Assembly (NCBI GenBank): GCA_033439295.1
Contig: JAVTLE010000016.1
Coordinates: 1,054,001 to 1,118,000 of the forward strand
Length of the DNA stretch: 64,000 bases
Direction: 5' to 3'
Source: Deuterostichococcus epilithicus
Lineage: Eukaryota; Chlorophyta; Trebouxiophyceae; Prasiolales; Stichococcaceae
The notes below the pieces were generated by a model, which saw nothing but the letters and a program-made list of their open reading frames with translations, was not told the DNA's origin and searched no databases. Position 1 is the first letter of the stretch, and each line of letters opens with the position of its first letter. The position numbers and the translations under genes were made by a program. This document shows, in pieces, positions 1-11,393 of the stretch.

Positions 1-1354
1 CCCTCGCTCTTACAGCTTTATTGTTGGATCCCCACCACCGAGTTCGTTGCTCATGCTTCGCTGAGGCTGGGTGCAATGCCGTGCAAAGCAGAGTCACTCT
101 GACATAATTCTGGGCGCAGGCTGCGGCGTGGCGGCCCGCCGCATCCTAGATGGGCAGCATTCAGCGCGGGCGGCCGTAGCGCGCTTCTGGACTAGCTTGT
201 TAGTTTGATCACCTTCGGTGATTCAAACTTATGCACTCAAGTTTTCCGCTTGGCCGTAGTAAACCCTAAGAGTCGTCGACGGGAAACCTCTCACGCCTGC
301 TGCCGGTTGCAATGTGCGTTTTCAGGTCTTCTCTGGTCCGTCAGCTGCTCCTTGGGCCGGTCTGCAGACCTTGCGAGAGGCAGGCGCCTTGCGCTGAAGC
401 TGGCCGTGCGAACGGCGCCCCGGCAGCCGGCGTTGTAAGGTTTGGCGAGTTGATGTAAGAATCGTTTCCGCGCCCTTAGTACGATTTTCCATAGAACGGG
501 GGATGATGCTGGGTACTTATTGCTAGGAATGAAAACGAGGGTGGTACTCGCGATTGCCAGACGCAGACTGTGATTCGGAAGTCTTTGGGCTGCAGAGCGG
601 TCCGCACGCAGGTTGCACGGCTGCTGCAGCTTGTAGTCGCTGCGCGCTGCAGCAGGTCGCAGAAGGGGCGGTTCGGAGGGATCAACCACGGGGGAAAAAT
701 TGGGCACAGGTCTGTAATTAGGAAAACGGGGGCTGTCCAGTTGCCCGTGGGTAAGTTTACCAAGTACGAGGGGGACTGTTCATGTCCAAGCTGGGGATGC
801 TCGTCAGCTGAGCTGCATGCGGCAAATTGCGCGTGCTTGTTCCAGCAGATTTCAGAAAAGCTTCTGCAGTGATGTGCGAGCGCTTTCGGCGTGGAAACTT
901 CATGTCGCCCTGACTCTCATGCACATTTTCATGATTTTTTCCCTGACCCCGAGCCGTCAGTGTCCTGGAGCGTGCTGATTTGCTATCTGTATGAGCCCTG
1001 CGATCATATTAGCATGAGCATGCCATGCCGCGATGTGTCGTTGTGCTGCAGCCGTTTTCGCTAAAGGGTGCTGTCATTCCTCGGCCGGCCCTATTAGCGA
1101 CCGGGCTGCTGCCCTTATCAGCGACCTGGCTGCTCCCCTTTCGACTGGCCCCTTTCGATCAACTTCGCGTCTCGCCCCCGGCGAGCGCCCGTTGTTAGAC
1201 TTCCGGTGTATCGAATTGAAATCGTAACCAGCGCCGTATAATACGCCGTATACTCAGGGTGCACGCTGATACTGATACTGTTCTGCAGTGGCCGTTCTCA
1301 CAGCACAGAAAGCAGATTCACGTCAACTGCAAGCGTGAACGCCGACTTGACATC
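1..1354. other. Left-end stretch without a recognisable gene
   Basis: No open frame here has a recognisable motif, a plausible codon pattern or a join to a neighbouring exon. It may hold the end of a gene outside the window and the promoter and 5' leader of the F-box gene that starts at 1355. Confidence 0.5.
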
Positions 1355-3134
1355 ATGGAAGGCGCCTCGGGGCCATCGCTGACGCTGGACGAGCTGCCGG
1401 ACGAGCTGCTTGTGGCGATCTGCAGTCTGACGTCCGACCAGGACAAGTGCGTGCGCTCGCGGCGTTGCGTCCCGTCATGGTGGTTCTTTGGATGTATGTG
1501 ACGCGCAGCTGATGCAGCATGGCATTCGGCCCCATCACACTCAATAATTGTGGCATGCGTGCCGCAGGTGTAAGACCCTGCCCCTGGTCTCTCGCCGGTT
1601 TGCAGCGCTCTGCCGGATGCCGAGCAGCCTGTGGAGCGACATCAACATGGATTTTTGCGTAAAGCAACCAACTTCCGGTTCCGAGGTGGCGCTGCGCTTG
1701 CAGCGGCAGCTGTCCTGGCTGCAGCGACGCATTGGCTGCGTGTCAACGCTCATCCTGTCGTCGGACAAGGTAACACAGGGACTGTGCAAAGCTGCCTGGC
1801 CTCAGCCAAGCTGGAGCAACTGAGGCTTATTGTTCGCTCTATGAAGGCCACTTGCCACACGTTTTGCTCAATCCTTGCAGACATACTCGGACGTGAGATA
1901 CCCGTCAGGCCTGTCCGAAGGTGCAGACGGCGGCACAGCACCCGCCAATGTTGCGACTGCGCTGCACATGGCGCTGCGACTCCTACCTGGACTCGCAAAC
2001 CTGTCGGAGCTGACGGTTGAAGGCTGCCTCGGCGAATCCCTGGCTGCTGTCGGGAAATTGTCGGGCCTGAAGGCGCTGCGCATTTCTGTGCTGCACCACA
2101 GCAAGGATGCGCATCTGGACGCTGCTCTGGCCGACCTGACGGGCCTGGAAACGTTGCTGCTGAACTGGAGGACAGGCGACCGACAGACCAACGCCATCAG
2201 CGTGTTCCCAGGCAACCTTGCGCGATGCTCGCACCTGCGACGGATCAAGCTTGTGGGCGACGACACACGGTCACTGGGAGAGCTGCCGGCGGGCTTTGGG
2301 CAGCTGCGGTGCCTGGAGCGGCTGGAGGTTGTGGCATGTGGGTCTGTCAAGTTGCCTGCAGACGCGTCCAGGCTGCAGAGGCTGGAGTCTCTCGTGCTCT
2401 GGAGTTTTGCCGAGTGGCCCACCTCGATGGAGCTGCCTGACTCGCTGACTGCTCTCGCCTCGCTCACGAGCATCCAGCTGCGCAGCAAGACCATCCCCGA
2501 GGTGCTGCGCAGGCTGCCGAGTCTGGTAGACCTGCACCTCGGCGCAGCTGCAGTCGCGCCAGGGGATCTGGACTTCTGTGGACTGACCAATCTGTGGCGC
2601 CTGCGCATCAAGGATGTCGAGGGTGCACTGGAAGATGCGCTCATGGGCCTGACCGAGCACATGACTGCCTTGCGCGACCTTCGCCTGATGTACAGCGAGG
2701 GACTGGAGCACCTGCCGCCTGCTGGCTGTCTCAAACACGTCCACAAGCTGAACCTGCGAGGCAGTGGCATGCGCCAGGGGCTCGACCGCGCAGTCTGCCA
2801 GCTGCTCCAGGAGTGCAGCGAGATCAATTTGAGCTACAACGACCTGGAGCTCGACGAACAGCACGGGAAGCCCTTCGCCGAATGCAACATGCTGGAGTTG
2901 CTGGGCGTGCGCCGCGGCTTTGACGAGTATGGCAGGCTGGACGACGCCACCGTGGCGGCCATTGCCCATGGTGCTGCCGCAATGCAGCGCGCATGCGTGC
3001 GGCCAGGCGGCAGTTCCCCTGAGCTGATATTCGACATCAACGACTGCCAGCTTGACAACCTCATGTTGGACGGCGATGACGAGGATGACGATGGACACCT
3101 GCTGTTCGAATGCGAGTACGACTCGGACTACTGA
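1355..3134 (+). CDS. F-box and leucine-rich-repeat protein
   Basis: Three exons, 1355-1446, 1568-1769 and 1881-3134, join in phase to give about 515 residues. The F-box is split over the first intron: LDELPDELLVAI in exon 1, then LPLVSRRFAALCRMPSSLW in exon 2, the usual arrangement of P-D-E-L followed by V-S-R-R-F. The large last exon encodes a string of leucine-rich repeats (for example LSELTVEGC, LSGLKALRIS, LTGLETLLLNW) and ends in a very acidic tail of D and E. F-box/LRR proteins are substrate receptors of SCF ubiquitin ligases; the F-box binds SKP1 and the repeats bind the target. The target cannot be told from sequence. Donors are GTGCGT and GTAACA, acceptors CCGCAG and TTGCAG. Confidence 0.85.
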
Positions 3135-3781
3135 TTCTCGAGAGGTGTGCAACTTTGCTTCAAAACTCTTGCATTTGAAGGAAAACCCCTGTAGTTTGAG
3201 CTGCTCACCACAGATTCACAAGGAGGTCTCTCATTCCTCGCATCCTCACAGTCGCAGCCGTTGCTAGTCCATCGCCAATGCTCTGGAGTCCATGATGCCA
3301 TGCAGGTGCAGCTGCCGCCAGGGCAACACGCAATAAGCAGGCCGGTAGCACAAGCGCTGCCAGGCGGCAGCAGGTGTGAGCCCAAAGAAGGTTCGAGCCG
3401 AAGTTCATGACGATTCACCCTCCAGTCGGGGGACCATCTTTCGATGATTAGCGGAGGGAACTGTGTATCCGGGAAGTTTGCAAGCAAGATGTTGAGGCCG
3501 ACAGATGGAAGTATATATGTGGTGCCGCACTCATGATGTAGCAGAGGTCGTTTTGAAACTCGCAAGCACTCGAGAGACTCTCAAGTGGTTTCGACTTTTC
3601 CGTTTTCAATGGCTGCTTGTTGCATCACCAAACGGCTGAGCGAATCACTGCTGCGGCAGTCAGACTACTTACTTAGCACAGTTTATTTTTTTTGGTGCAT
3701 CCAAGGTGCTCCCGCCACATTTCCCGCCAAGCTGGGGGCGCTGCCGGCTTCGACGCCGTTTGCAGACTGGGCAATGGCTCC

Positions 3782-4342
3782 ATGCATGGAGACCTCGAGG
3801 TGCAACAATCTAATTTGAAATCCTGGCATCGTGGCTGCCGCGTCAGGGCCTCGCTGAAACTAGGCATCTTGCCAGATGAGCTGCTCCTGATCATCGCTTA
3901 CCGGAGAACCGGACACAGGGCGGCGACAGGTGAGCAGCAGCCAAATGCTTTCTCCTGGTCCAGCCGTAGCTCCAGAACGTTTACAATTGCTCAGGAAGGA
4001 CTCTTCTGAAATTCTGGAGCAGCACGCTCCAAATAATGTGCGTTCCAGACATAGATGCCTGTGCACGCCAGGCGGAAGAGTCTGCCAAAGAACCTGCCTT
4101 GTGTGCCGCCGCTTTGCTGCTCTATGCAGGAAGCCCAGCGGGCTATGGAAGTACATGTTTTCTGCTGCAACTGATCATCATCTCGGAGCCGTCGATATCC
4201 GGCACCGCAACATTGCAACAGATGCTTGTGCGCACGGCAGCAGCAGCAGCAGCAGCTGGTCTCGCTGTGGCAGCGCCTTGGCAGCGCTATTGAGGAGCTC
4301 ACATTGGTGTCCAGCCAGGTGCTGTTCAAGCAACGTGCCTAA
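3782..4342 (+). pseudogene. Decayed F-box paralogue
   Basis: About 700 bp after the F-box/LRR gene lies a second, broken F-box. GILPDELLLIIAY (around 3860-3900) matches the first half and CLVCRRFAALCRKPSGLW (around 4095-4150) matches the second half of the upstream gene. A further piece with a glutamine run followed by LVSLWQRLGSAIEELTLVSSQV (around 4240-4320) matches the segment after the F-box in the neighbour, but in another frame. No leucine-rich repeats follow. Frame changes between pieces and the missing repeat region point to a pseudogene from tandem duplication. A short expressed F-box protein with unrecognised introns cannot be excluded. Confidence 0.5.
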
Positions 4343-5678
4343 AAAGTGACTCTCGGCAAGTGTAGCTGGAACCAAACTGACAGTAGTCTGGATTGCGCCG
4401 CCTACAGCTTCCTGCATGCGCAGCAGGCAGTATGGGTGCCGCACGCAGCTGGCCTTGTGAGTGCAGCGGCCGGCCATGACGCGCTACTGGAGCGTGCTAT
4501 AGGGGTTTCCTGTGCGATACTGCGATAGAAGAGCCCCAGAGGGATTGTGGCGAGGGGCCGCCGCCACCCAGGGGCCCTGAACCAGTTTCAGCATCAGCCA
4601 GCCGCAGCAATGGGCAGTCGTCCGACATCAGGTGGCGCCTATCAGCCGGCGTGGGTTTGGTTGCATTGCAATGCAAATGGTGTCGTACTCGTGTGCTTTG
4701 TCGTGGGTGTTTCGTTCGTGGGTGTTTGATTCTTGCTGTGATTGGCATCGGGTCCTTCAGACTGGTTGTTTGTGCACTTGTTGTGCGCGCTCCCGCAGGC
4801 CCGCCGCAGGCGCCTGACATGCACCTGTGTGTTTGTTGAGATTACAGGGGTTGGTCCCCTCCTTTGTGTGTGGTCCTGGGGCCCCTCCACCCAACGATGA
4901 CCAACGGGCCACACACCCGCCCTCGTCACGCCTGAGCAACCAGTATTTACGGGGTTGGCAATTGAGCTGAACAAGCAAGCGTGCGCCAGCAGCACATGGC
5001 GGAACGCTCAAGCCGCTGGGCCGAGAGTCCAAGCTGTGTTGCTGTGTGCGCAAGGGCTGGCAAGTGGACCGCCGACCATGAGCATCAGCCAGGTTTGGCG
5101 TCAAGGTCAGCGGTGCTCGGTGAGCGCGGCGCAGCCGCAGCGTCGCTAGCGGGAGGGCCGCAGCATGGCGACGTCGCAGTAACACCTGCCGCCGCGCAAC
5201 AGCAGCAAACTCTTCCCCCCACCAAATGGGCGCCAGCGCTTGACCAGCCGCCGCCGCAGCTCTGCCAGCGGCAGCGCCGCAGCGCGGCGGCGACACGCGA
5301 CACTGTCGCGGCTGCGTCGCACCGCCCCGGCCGTGACCAGCCGCATACCTTGCGCAAAGCGCCAGTGGCAGGGCAGCGGGCAGCATGGCGCGATCAGCGC
5401 CGATGCAGCCGCTTGCCGGTTGCCGCAGTGCCGTCTGGTCCAAGATCGCCCGAGTCAAGCCGCATGCGCCATTGCCTGCAGTGCACCGATGCCCGCGCGG
5501 TGGTCTTCGCCATTGAGGCCGAGTTGTTGACGGGCCAAAGCGGTTCCCGCCGCAAGATTACCGCCCATGCTGCCCGCCGGACGGATGCTGGGACTGTGGC
5601 GCAGGTGGACGCCGACAACAGCCACGGGCCATCACCTCTTCCTCAGCGACGGCAATGGTAGTAGGCCAGCAGCATTGT

Positions 5679-5719
<41 letters not shown>

Positions 5720-5720
5720 A
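5679..5720. repeat. CAG microsatellite
   Basis: Twelve uninterrupted CAG units are followed by two CAA units. It would encode glutamine or alanine runs in overlapping frames, but no supported gene covers it. Confidence 0.9.
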
Positions 5721-5975
5721 GCGCCGGTCGTGTAGCAGCAGCAGGAACTAGCGACTGCAAGAGGGCGCCTGCCGGCGGTGGGAAGTCTGGCTTGTGCAAA
5801 AGTGAGGGGTGATGCAAAGTAGTGCATATTTACCCGCTTTGCAAGTTGCTCAGTCGCTATTCGCGGAGTTGCTTTCTTCAACTTGTGGTCATTCTTGCTT
5901 TCCGTGTGCCTGCGGGCGGTGACAGATGATGTGCTAAGTGATGAATGAAGGCACTGGCACACGGCGCAAGCCCTG

Positions 5976-6060
5976 TCTCTCATCTAGAGAGGGCTGTCTC
6001 TCATCCAGAGAGGGCTAGACGATCGGCTGCAGAGAGGGCTAGACGATCGGCAGCACATCG
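5976..6060. repeat. Short direct-repeat block
   Basis: Related copies of AGAGAGGGCT follow one another, two preceded by TCTCATC and two followed by AGACGATCGGC. The block lies about 120 bp from the tRNA gene. No function is apparent. Confidence 0.7.
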
Positions 6061-6180
6061 GCAGGCAGCATGCGAGGCAGAATCATGTGCCATACGCCCA
6101 TGCCGTCACTACTCACGCCGTTATGCACTTCTTCAGAACCTCAAGGAAGCGCGGGAAGGCCGCCAGCTGCGCTAAAACCG

Positions 6181-6253
6181 TGGAGACGCGGGGAATCGAA
6201 CCCCGGACCTCCCGCATGCTAAGCGGGCGCTCTACCAACTGAGCCACGTCCCC
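6181..6253 (-). tRNA. trnA-AGC: tRNA-Ala (AGC)
   Basis: Read on the minus strand, the 73 nt fold into a complete cloverleaf: 7-bp acceptor stem, D arm with AGTTGGTA loop, 5-bp anticodon stem CCCGC/GCGGG with loop TTAGCAT, 5-nt variable loop, and T arm with TTCGATT. The anticodon AGC lies at 6218-6220. The acceptor stem carries the G3-U70 wobble pair that is the main identity element of alanine tRNA, and the discriminator base is A. No intron is present and CCA is not encoded, as expected for a nuclear gene. Confidence 0.97.
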
Positions 6254-6690
6254 TGGTGCTGGTGCAACTGTGTGGCTCGGTGTCCGTGCGGCAATTTCTG
6301 GTGTTCATACTCGTACTCAACCCGCATATCGGTTTAATTAATGGGCCGGGGATGCCATTGTGTGCAAAGACAGCAAGGGACAAGGTCATTGCACAGGGCT
6401 TCATGTGTACTGACGCCTGGAAAATGACGGCACAAAATGCTCTGTGTTGGCAGTGATGCTGTATGTAGGTAGTCAGCACCCATACAAAACTGATACAAAA
6501 CCCGGGTCTTGCACACTCATCCTCCGTGCAGGACCTAATGGAATTGTTCGTGCCGCCGTCAACGGGCACTATCGCCTCAACGATTCATTTAGTTCCCAAT
6601 GAGCAGCGTCGATCGCTCCCGCTGCTTTATAGTGCTGGTCCTCTCGAGCAGCAGCCAGTCGGCACTGCTGGTAAAACCCCACTCTGCGCC
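6254..6690. other. Spacer between tRNA-Ala and ALB3
   Basis: Nothing recognisable was seen. It should contain the 3' UTR of ALB3, which is transcribed towards the tRNA gene. Confidence 0.5.
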
Positions 6691-9600
6691 TCAGTCCTCC
6701 TGCTTCTTGCGGCTGCTCTTGCGCGGGGAGTCTGCCGACGCCTGTCACGTGACAAATTCTGCCATCAGCGATGCACAGGGTCAGGATGAGACAGCAGGGC
6801 AGAGAAGCGACCCAGCAACAGCGCGTCATCAGGGACTGTTTCGCACCTCGGTTGGCGCTGCGTCTGAACCATTTGAAGGCGCCTGCGCGGCCCACGCAGC
6901 AATGCTTCAGCTCAACCCTTCTCGATCATTTCCGTCGCACAGCTGTCCCAGTCCACACGCAACGCAAGCAGCTGTTGTAGCCTGCACGGTGGTTAGCCAA
7001 GCGCCAACTCACCGACGAGCCGTTGCCGCCCTTGGCGCCGGACTTCCGCGCAGCCTCCGCCGCCTTGAGCGCCCTGAACTTCTCGCCCTTGCGCCCGCTC
7101 TCATCTGCGTCGCCATCGTCTACCCTTCATCTGTGAAAGATCTAACGCCCAGGCCCACAGACACCAGTGCTTTGCATGTGTGCAGGAGCGGCATGGATAG
7201 CGCGGATAATCGCTGCCGCATGCCAGGCCGCCTGGAGCTTCACAGAGACCACTGGGCAAAGTTTGAACAAAGCACTCGAAGCTCACCTGACTCCACCTGC
7301 GACTTGGACCGCCTCGCATTCGTTTCCTGGCCTGCAGATGGGAAAGCGGTCGTCTACTAAGCAGTCGAGATCAGAGACGAAAAGGGCAAGGATCGAGCTG
7401 ACTGATTGGCGCGCGTGTGTGCGCTGGTCGGCAGGCTGGCGAGAGGCGCCAGTCCACACGACCCACTTGACAGTTATTCAGACACTTGCAGCATCTGGGC
7501 ATATATATGCCAATTTACGCGTGTGCCAACCAGGAAGGGCAGCAGGCAGACACGTTTCAGCTGCCATCGGCTATCCTGCAGGGTGCTTGGGGTGCAGCAG
7601 CAGATTGTGCTGCATCCAGCGACCATCTCCCGGCCCTCCACACACGTCTGTGCACATCTGAAGTGCCTTTGCGCAGCAGGGTTAGTACTCAGCAGCACCT
7701 GTGAGCTGCTTGACGCGCTGCAGGCGCTCCTCCTCGGCCTTGTCAGCGGCTGCGAGGGTGGACGACCCTGGCAGCGCGGTGGCGGAGTCTCCACCGTATG
7801 TGGACTTGAGCCAGGCCTGCTGCGTTGTGCTCAGGATGTTGTTGACGAACCAGTACAGCGCCAGGCCCGACGGCACGTTGAGCGAAAAGTACCCTGTCGG
7901 GGGGAAGGGGCGCCTCCAGTGTCAGTGTTGGAGCGTGGTGCAATGCTGTGGTGGCGACAAGGGGCAGTCCTGTCCGATGCACGCTGCTGCGGCATCGGCT
8001 GCTGTGCCAGATCCTATCTACATGCATGGCATCCGGGACAAAGCACCAATATCAGGGACTGGCGGCAGTGGGCACGCGGAGCACGCAGCCGCCGCTGCAC
8101 AACGGGGAATGCACCAAAGAAAAAGGGTCCGCACCAATCATGAGCGGCAGGAACTTGAGGATCCACTGGCTGCTCTGCTGGCTGGGGTCGTTGCTCTGCG
8201 GTGGGCTGATGATCTTCTGGCTGAGGTACTGCGAGGCGACCAGCAGCACCGGCAGCGACAGGTAGGCTGCCGCGTCCGCCCACCCGATCGGCGGCGCGCC
8301 GTCCACCAGCGGCAGCAGCCACGAGAAGCCGCCGCCCTGCACGGCAGGGGCAGCCGGCACACGGTCGGGTTGCTGCAGTCGAGCGGCTCAGATATGTTCG
8401 TCTGTATGTGAGCAGGAGCCAGGTGCACAGCGGTCGCGAGGCACCGCCAACCCCTGTGCATCGGGCCCACGCCAGCGTCCTTTTACCTTCGAGTCTGACA
8501 AGTTGGCTCTGCCGCAGCCGATGAGCGCTGCCGTCATTAAGCCAACATATGCAGCCCTTGGACAAGCGTGGCCTCAAACAGGGGCAACACTCGCCGCTGA
8601 ACAGACCTGCCATCTCCCGCCTAGCACGCTACTGTGTGTCATTGCCTCATGCTGTTGCCGCCGCACGCGTCACGCCATGTGTCGAGGTTCGTGTCTCACA
8701 CGACGCCGGTAGGACGGCGCCTCATAACTTGCCGTCTGTGTCGTTGGAGCGAGCTAGAGCCCACACGGCCGAGTCACTCACCGCCTTTTGCGCTGCCAGG
8801 GTGGTCGGCCCGCCCAGGGAGGGGATCCAGAAGAATCCCTCCTTGAGCAAACCCTCCTCCGCCACGTTCGACAGCGCCCTGCTTCATAGTGCAGGCGTTG
8901 TCAGCAGGCGGCACGAGCACTGCGTGTCGGCCCTGCGTTCGCCATCTCAAGATGCCGGGCAGTTGGCCTGGATGCGCCCGGCTAGGGCGGGCATCCCGTC
9001 CTGCCCGCTCGTGACCGAGCTGACCGCTCCTCGTTGCAAACGGGCGGGCCGCAGGCCGTCCGAACCCGCCTGCGCCGCCTGCCAGGAGGCGGGCCGGCGA
9101 GCCCCACTGGGGGCGCCGCGCAGCGCCCGCCCGTCAGGAGGCTTGCTTTCAGGACCCAGAAGGCCCGCCGGCTGGCCCACAGGGGCCGACCGCACCGCCA
9201 GCGCCGCCTCGAAGCTCGCCAGGATATCCCTTCACACAAGGGTCAGCGCATCGGACCCCACACAAGGGGCAGCCTGCGCACCGGTACAGGCCGATGAAGA
9301 CGGGAATGGTGGCCAGCGTCGGCAGGCAGCCGGCCAGCGGGTTGACCTGCGCCTCGCGGTACAGCCGCGCCACTTCCAGCTGTGCCTTCTCCTGGTCGCC
9401 CTTGAACTTGTTCTGGATCTCCTTCACGCGTGGCTGCAGCTTCTGCATCGCCATCGTGGACACCACCTGCGCACGAGGCGGCCAGGGGGCGGAGGAACTC
9501 AAGCGACGCCATCCTGGATCCCGCCTTTAGCACGCAGCTGCAGTTTCTGCGTCGCCATCGCGGACACCACCTGCGGGCAGGTTTCAGGAGGCGCTGCTGC

Positions 9601-10761
9601 TGCTGCTGCGGGTTGCGGGCGCCACCGCGGCGCCCTTTAGACGCTTGCAGGGGTACCATGCGGGTGCTGCCTGCTGCAGGAGTACTGCAGCAGCGGCAGC
9701 GGACATCAGCGGCAGTTGACGTGGGTGGCCGGGGTTTCAGGGCGAGGCCACCGCCAAGACGGGTTTTGCCGAAGGAGGGGGCCTGAGAAACCCCGCACCT
9801 GCTTCTTCGTGAGTGGGAAGGTCAGAATCTTCACGATGATCGTGAGCAGGATGATGGCGAAGCCGTATGAGTATGGGATGTTGAGCCCCGCGATGCCGCC
9901 GTCAAGAATCTGCGCATTGTGAGGCGGACGATTGGCGGACCACTCTTCCATCGGCACACATGCCGGTGCCATGCACTGTCGTGGAGGTGCCTCAAGTTTG
10001 ACGACACACTGGGGACAACTTGCTGTCCGCATGACGCAGGCGTGCCACCGCCTGGGTGTCCCTCCTGCAGCGCGGCCTGTGCATGATGCATTTCAGGTGG
10101 CGCAACGCCTCTGGTGGCGTCACAAGCAAGGCACCTTCAGCGTCGTCTCGAACACCGCGGCGATGGGCCCGAAAAAGCCGCCGGACTTGCCCGCCGCCAC
10201 CTCATCCGCCGCAGCCACGACGCCCTGAGTGGCTGGGTCCGCGCTGACCGCTGCGGCCGTGTCCGCCAGCGTCAGCGACAGCGAGGCCACCTGGTCCACC
10301 AGATGGTCCAGGCTGCACGCGGGGGGGAAGGTCTGGTCGGGTTGGCGCCATCTGCGTCAGCAGAGTGGCGGCGCAGGCAACACACAGGTGCAAGAATGGG
10401 GGGACCCTGCAAGACCTAAGACCGCGTACAGCCAAGGATGAGAATGCAAACACGATGCGTGAGGTTACACTAGCTCACCCTGGGATTGCACCCTCTGGCA
10501 GCGCATTCAGCAGATGCTGCGGGTCGAGGTGCATGGTGCGCACAGGCTGCAGCCGAACAGTGCACCGCCGTGTGCGCCACGGCGTGCGCTGAAGTCGACC
10601 TGGAAGCCGCAAGTGCATCTTATTCAGTGGGTGCTGCGGGCGTCATCGCGGGCTCCGAAACAGGCAACGTGGCCACCAAACACATCCGAGTGCTCACCTG
10701 GAGCCACGAAGCGGCTGGTCTGCAGAGGCGCTGCGCAGGGCAGCATGCCACACGATGCCAT
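6691..10761 (-). CDS. ALB3: Plastid ALB3 insertase (YidC/Oxa1/Alb3 family)
   Basis: Ten exons on the minus strand join in phase: 10761-10698, 10599-10479, 10312-10135, 9909-9799, 9466-9282, 8878-8782, 8336-8135, 7893-7699, 7119-7013 and 6741-6691, about 436 residues. Family blocks include YSYGFAIILLTIIVKI, VNPLAGCLPTLATIPVFIGL, NVAEEGLLKEGFFWIPSLGG, KFLPLMIGYFSLNVPSGLAL and NNILSTTQQAWL, covering the conserved membrane segments. The N-terminus (MASCGMLP..., rich in S, A, R) looks like a plastid transit peptide. The C-terminal tail carries KGEKFRALKAAEAARKSG and a basic end SPRKSSRKKQ, the kind of positive motifs that in plant Alb3 bind cpSRP43. ALB3 inserts light-harvesting proteins into thylakoids. 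The 3' part (exons 8-10) is modelled from short exons and is a little less certain. Confidence 0.93.
9537..9575 (-). repeat. Partial copy of ALB3 exon 5 edge inside intron 4
   Basis: These 39 bp match 9433-9471 with three mismatches. The original includes the acceptor and the first 34 nt of ALB3 exon 5. The copy keeps an AG acceptor and the codons for V-V-S, but its open frame soon meets a stop codon. It is a decayed local duplication. Confidence 0.8.
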
Positions 10762-11393
10762 GACGGCAGACTTGGCAGGTGGCGCTGCCTGCCGGCGTGT
10801 ACCGTGCTGAGAGGCAGACAGCACGACACAGAGTGATGGTCGGGAAAGGCGGCCAGATTCCGTGCTAGCGCTTGGATCAACGGTGTGGTTCCGGATTGCT
10901 CAAGTTCTGCCGGCGACTCAACCTCTGACTGTGCTGTCTTTCTGCACCTATGCTGCACCTGTCCGCAAGATAATGCCGGTGTTGCACTGCATCATCAGCA
11001 GACAGGGTTTTACCGTCTGCAGTTGTCGCTCTTACGGTGTCCCTGCTGCAAGTGCGCACAAAGCTGTAGCCTGCGAAGCCCCGAGAAGCCTGGCTGTCGT
11101 CGAACTGAGTGGTCGCTGATACCGTCACGTGTTCCATACTCCAAGCTGCACATCCTCACAGCCCAGAATAGTCCAGCTGCGACGTTCTTGCTTCGAATCG
11201 ATCTCGCAAGGCGCAAACAGCCTGTTTTGCGAGATCAACAGGTGCTGGGCCGCGTTTTGACGGCGTGTTGTGCTGCCACATCGATACTGCGGGCGTGCAG
11301 CAGACAGCGCCGACGGCAGAAACCACCGACGGCAGCCGCAGCCGCTGAGCCTGCTGTGCGAGTTCCACAAGGCCCTGCAGGATTGTGAGCGTG
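10762..11393. promoter_or_regulatory. Shared upstream region of ALB3 and the divergent gene
   Basis: About 630 bp separates the ALB3 start (minus) from the proposed start of the plus-strand membrane protein. Both 5' leaders and promoters should lie here. I see no clear box element. Confidence 0.4.

Larger units (their letters stand above)
4343..6180. other. Gene-poor, repeat-bearing stretch
   Basis: Long open frames exist on both strands between 4757 and 5661, but they overlap each other, show no motif and look like chance frames in GC-rich DNA. The stretch contains a CAG microsatellite and a short direct-repeat block, listed separately, and a small GTTTCGTTCGTGG-type repeat near 4700. Confidence 0.5.

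Noticed and set aside
1868-2827. 319-codon minus-strand open frame
   Set aside because: It is the reverse of the LRR exon; the plus frame has regular leucine repeats and splice partners.
4757-5661. Overlapping long frames on both strands
   Set aside because: Neither shows a family motif; the composition fits GC-rich noncoding DNA.
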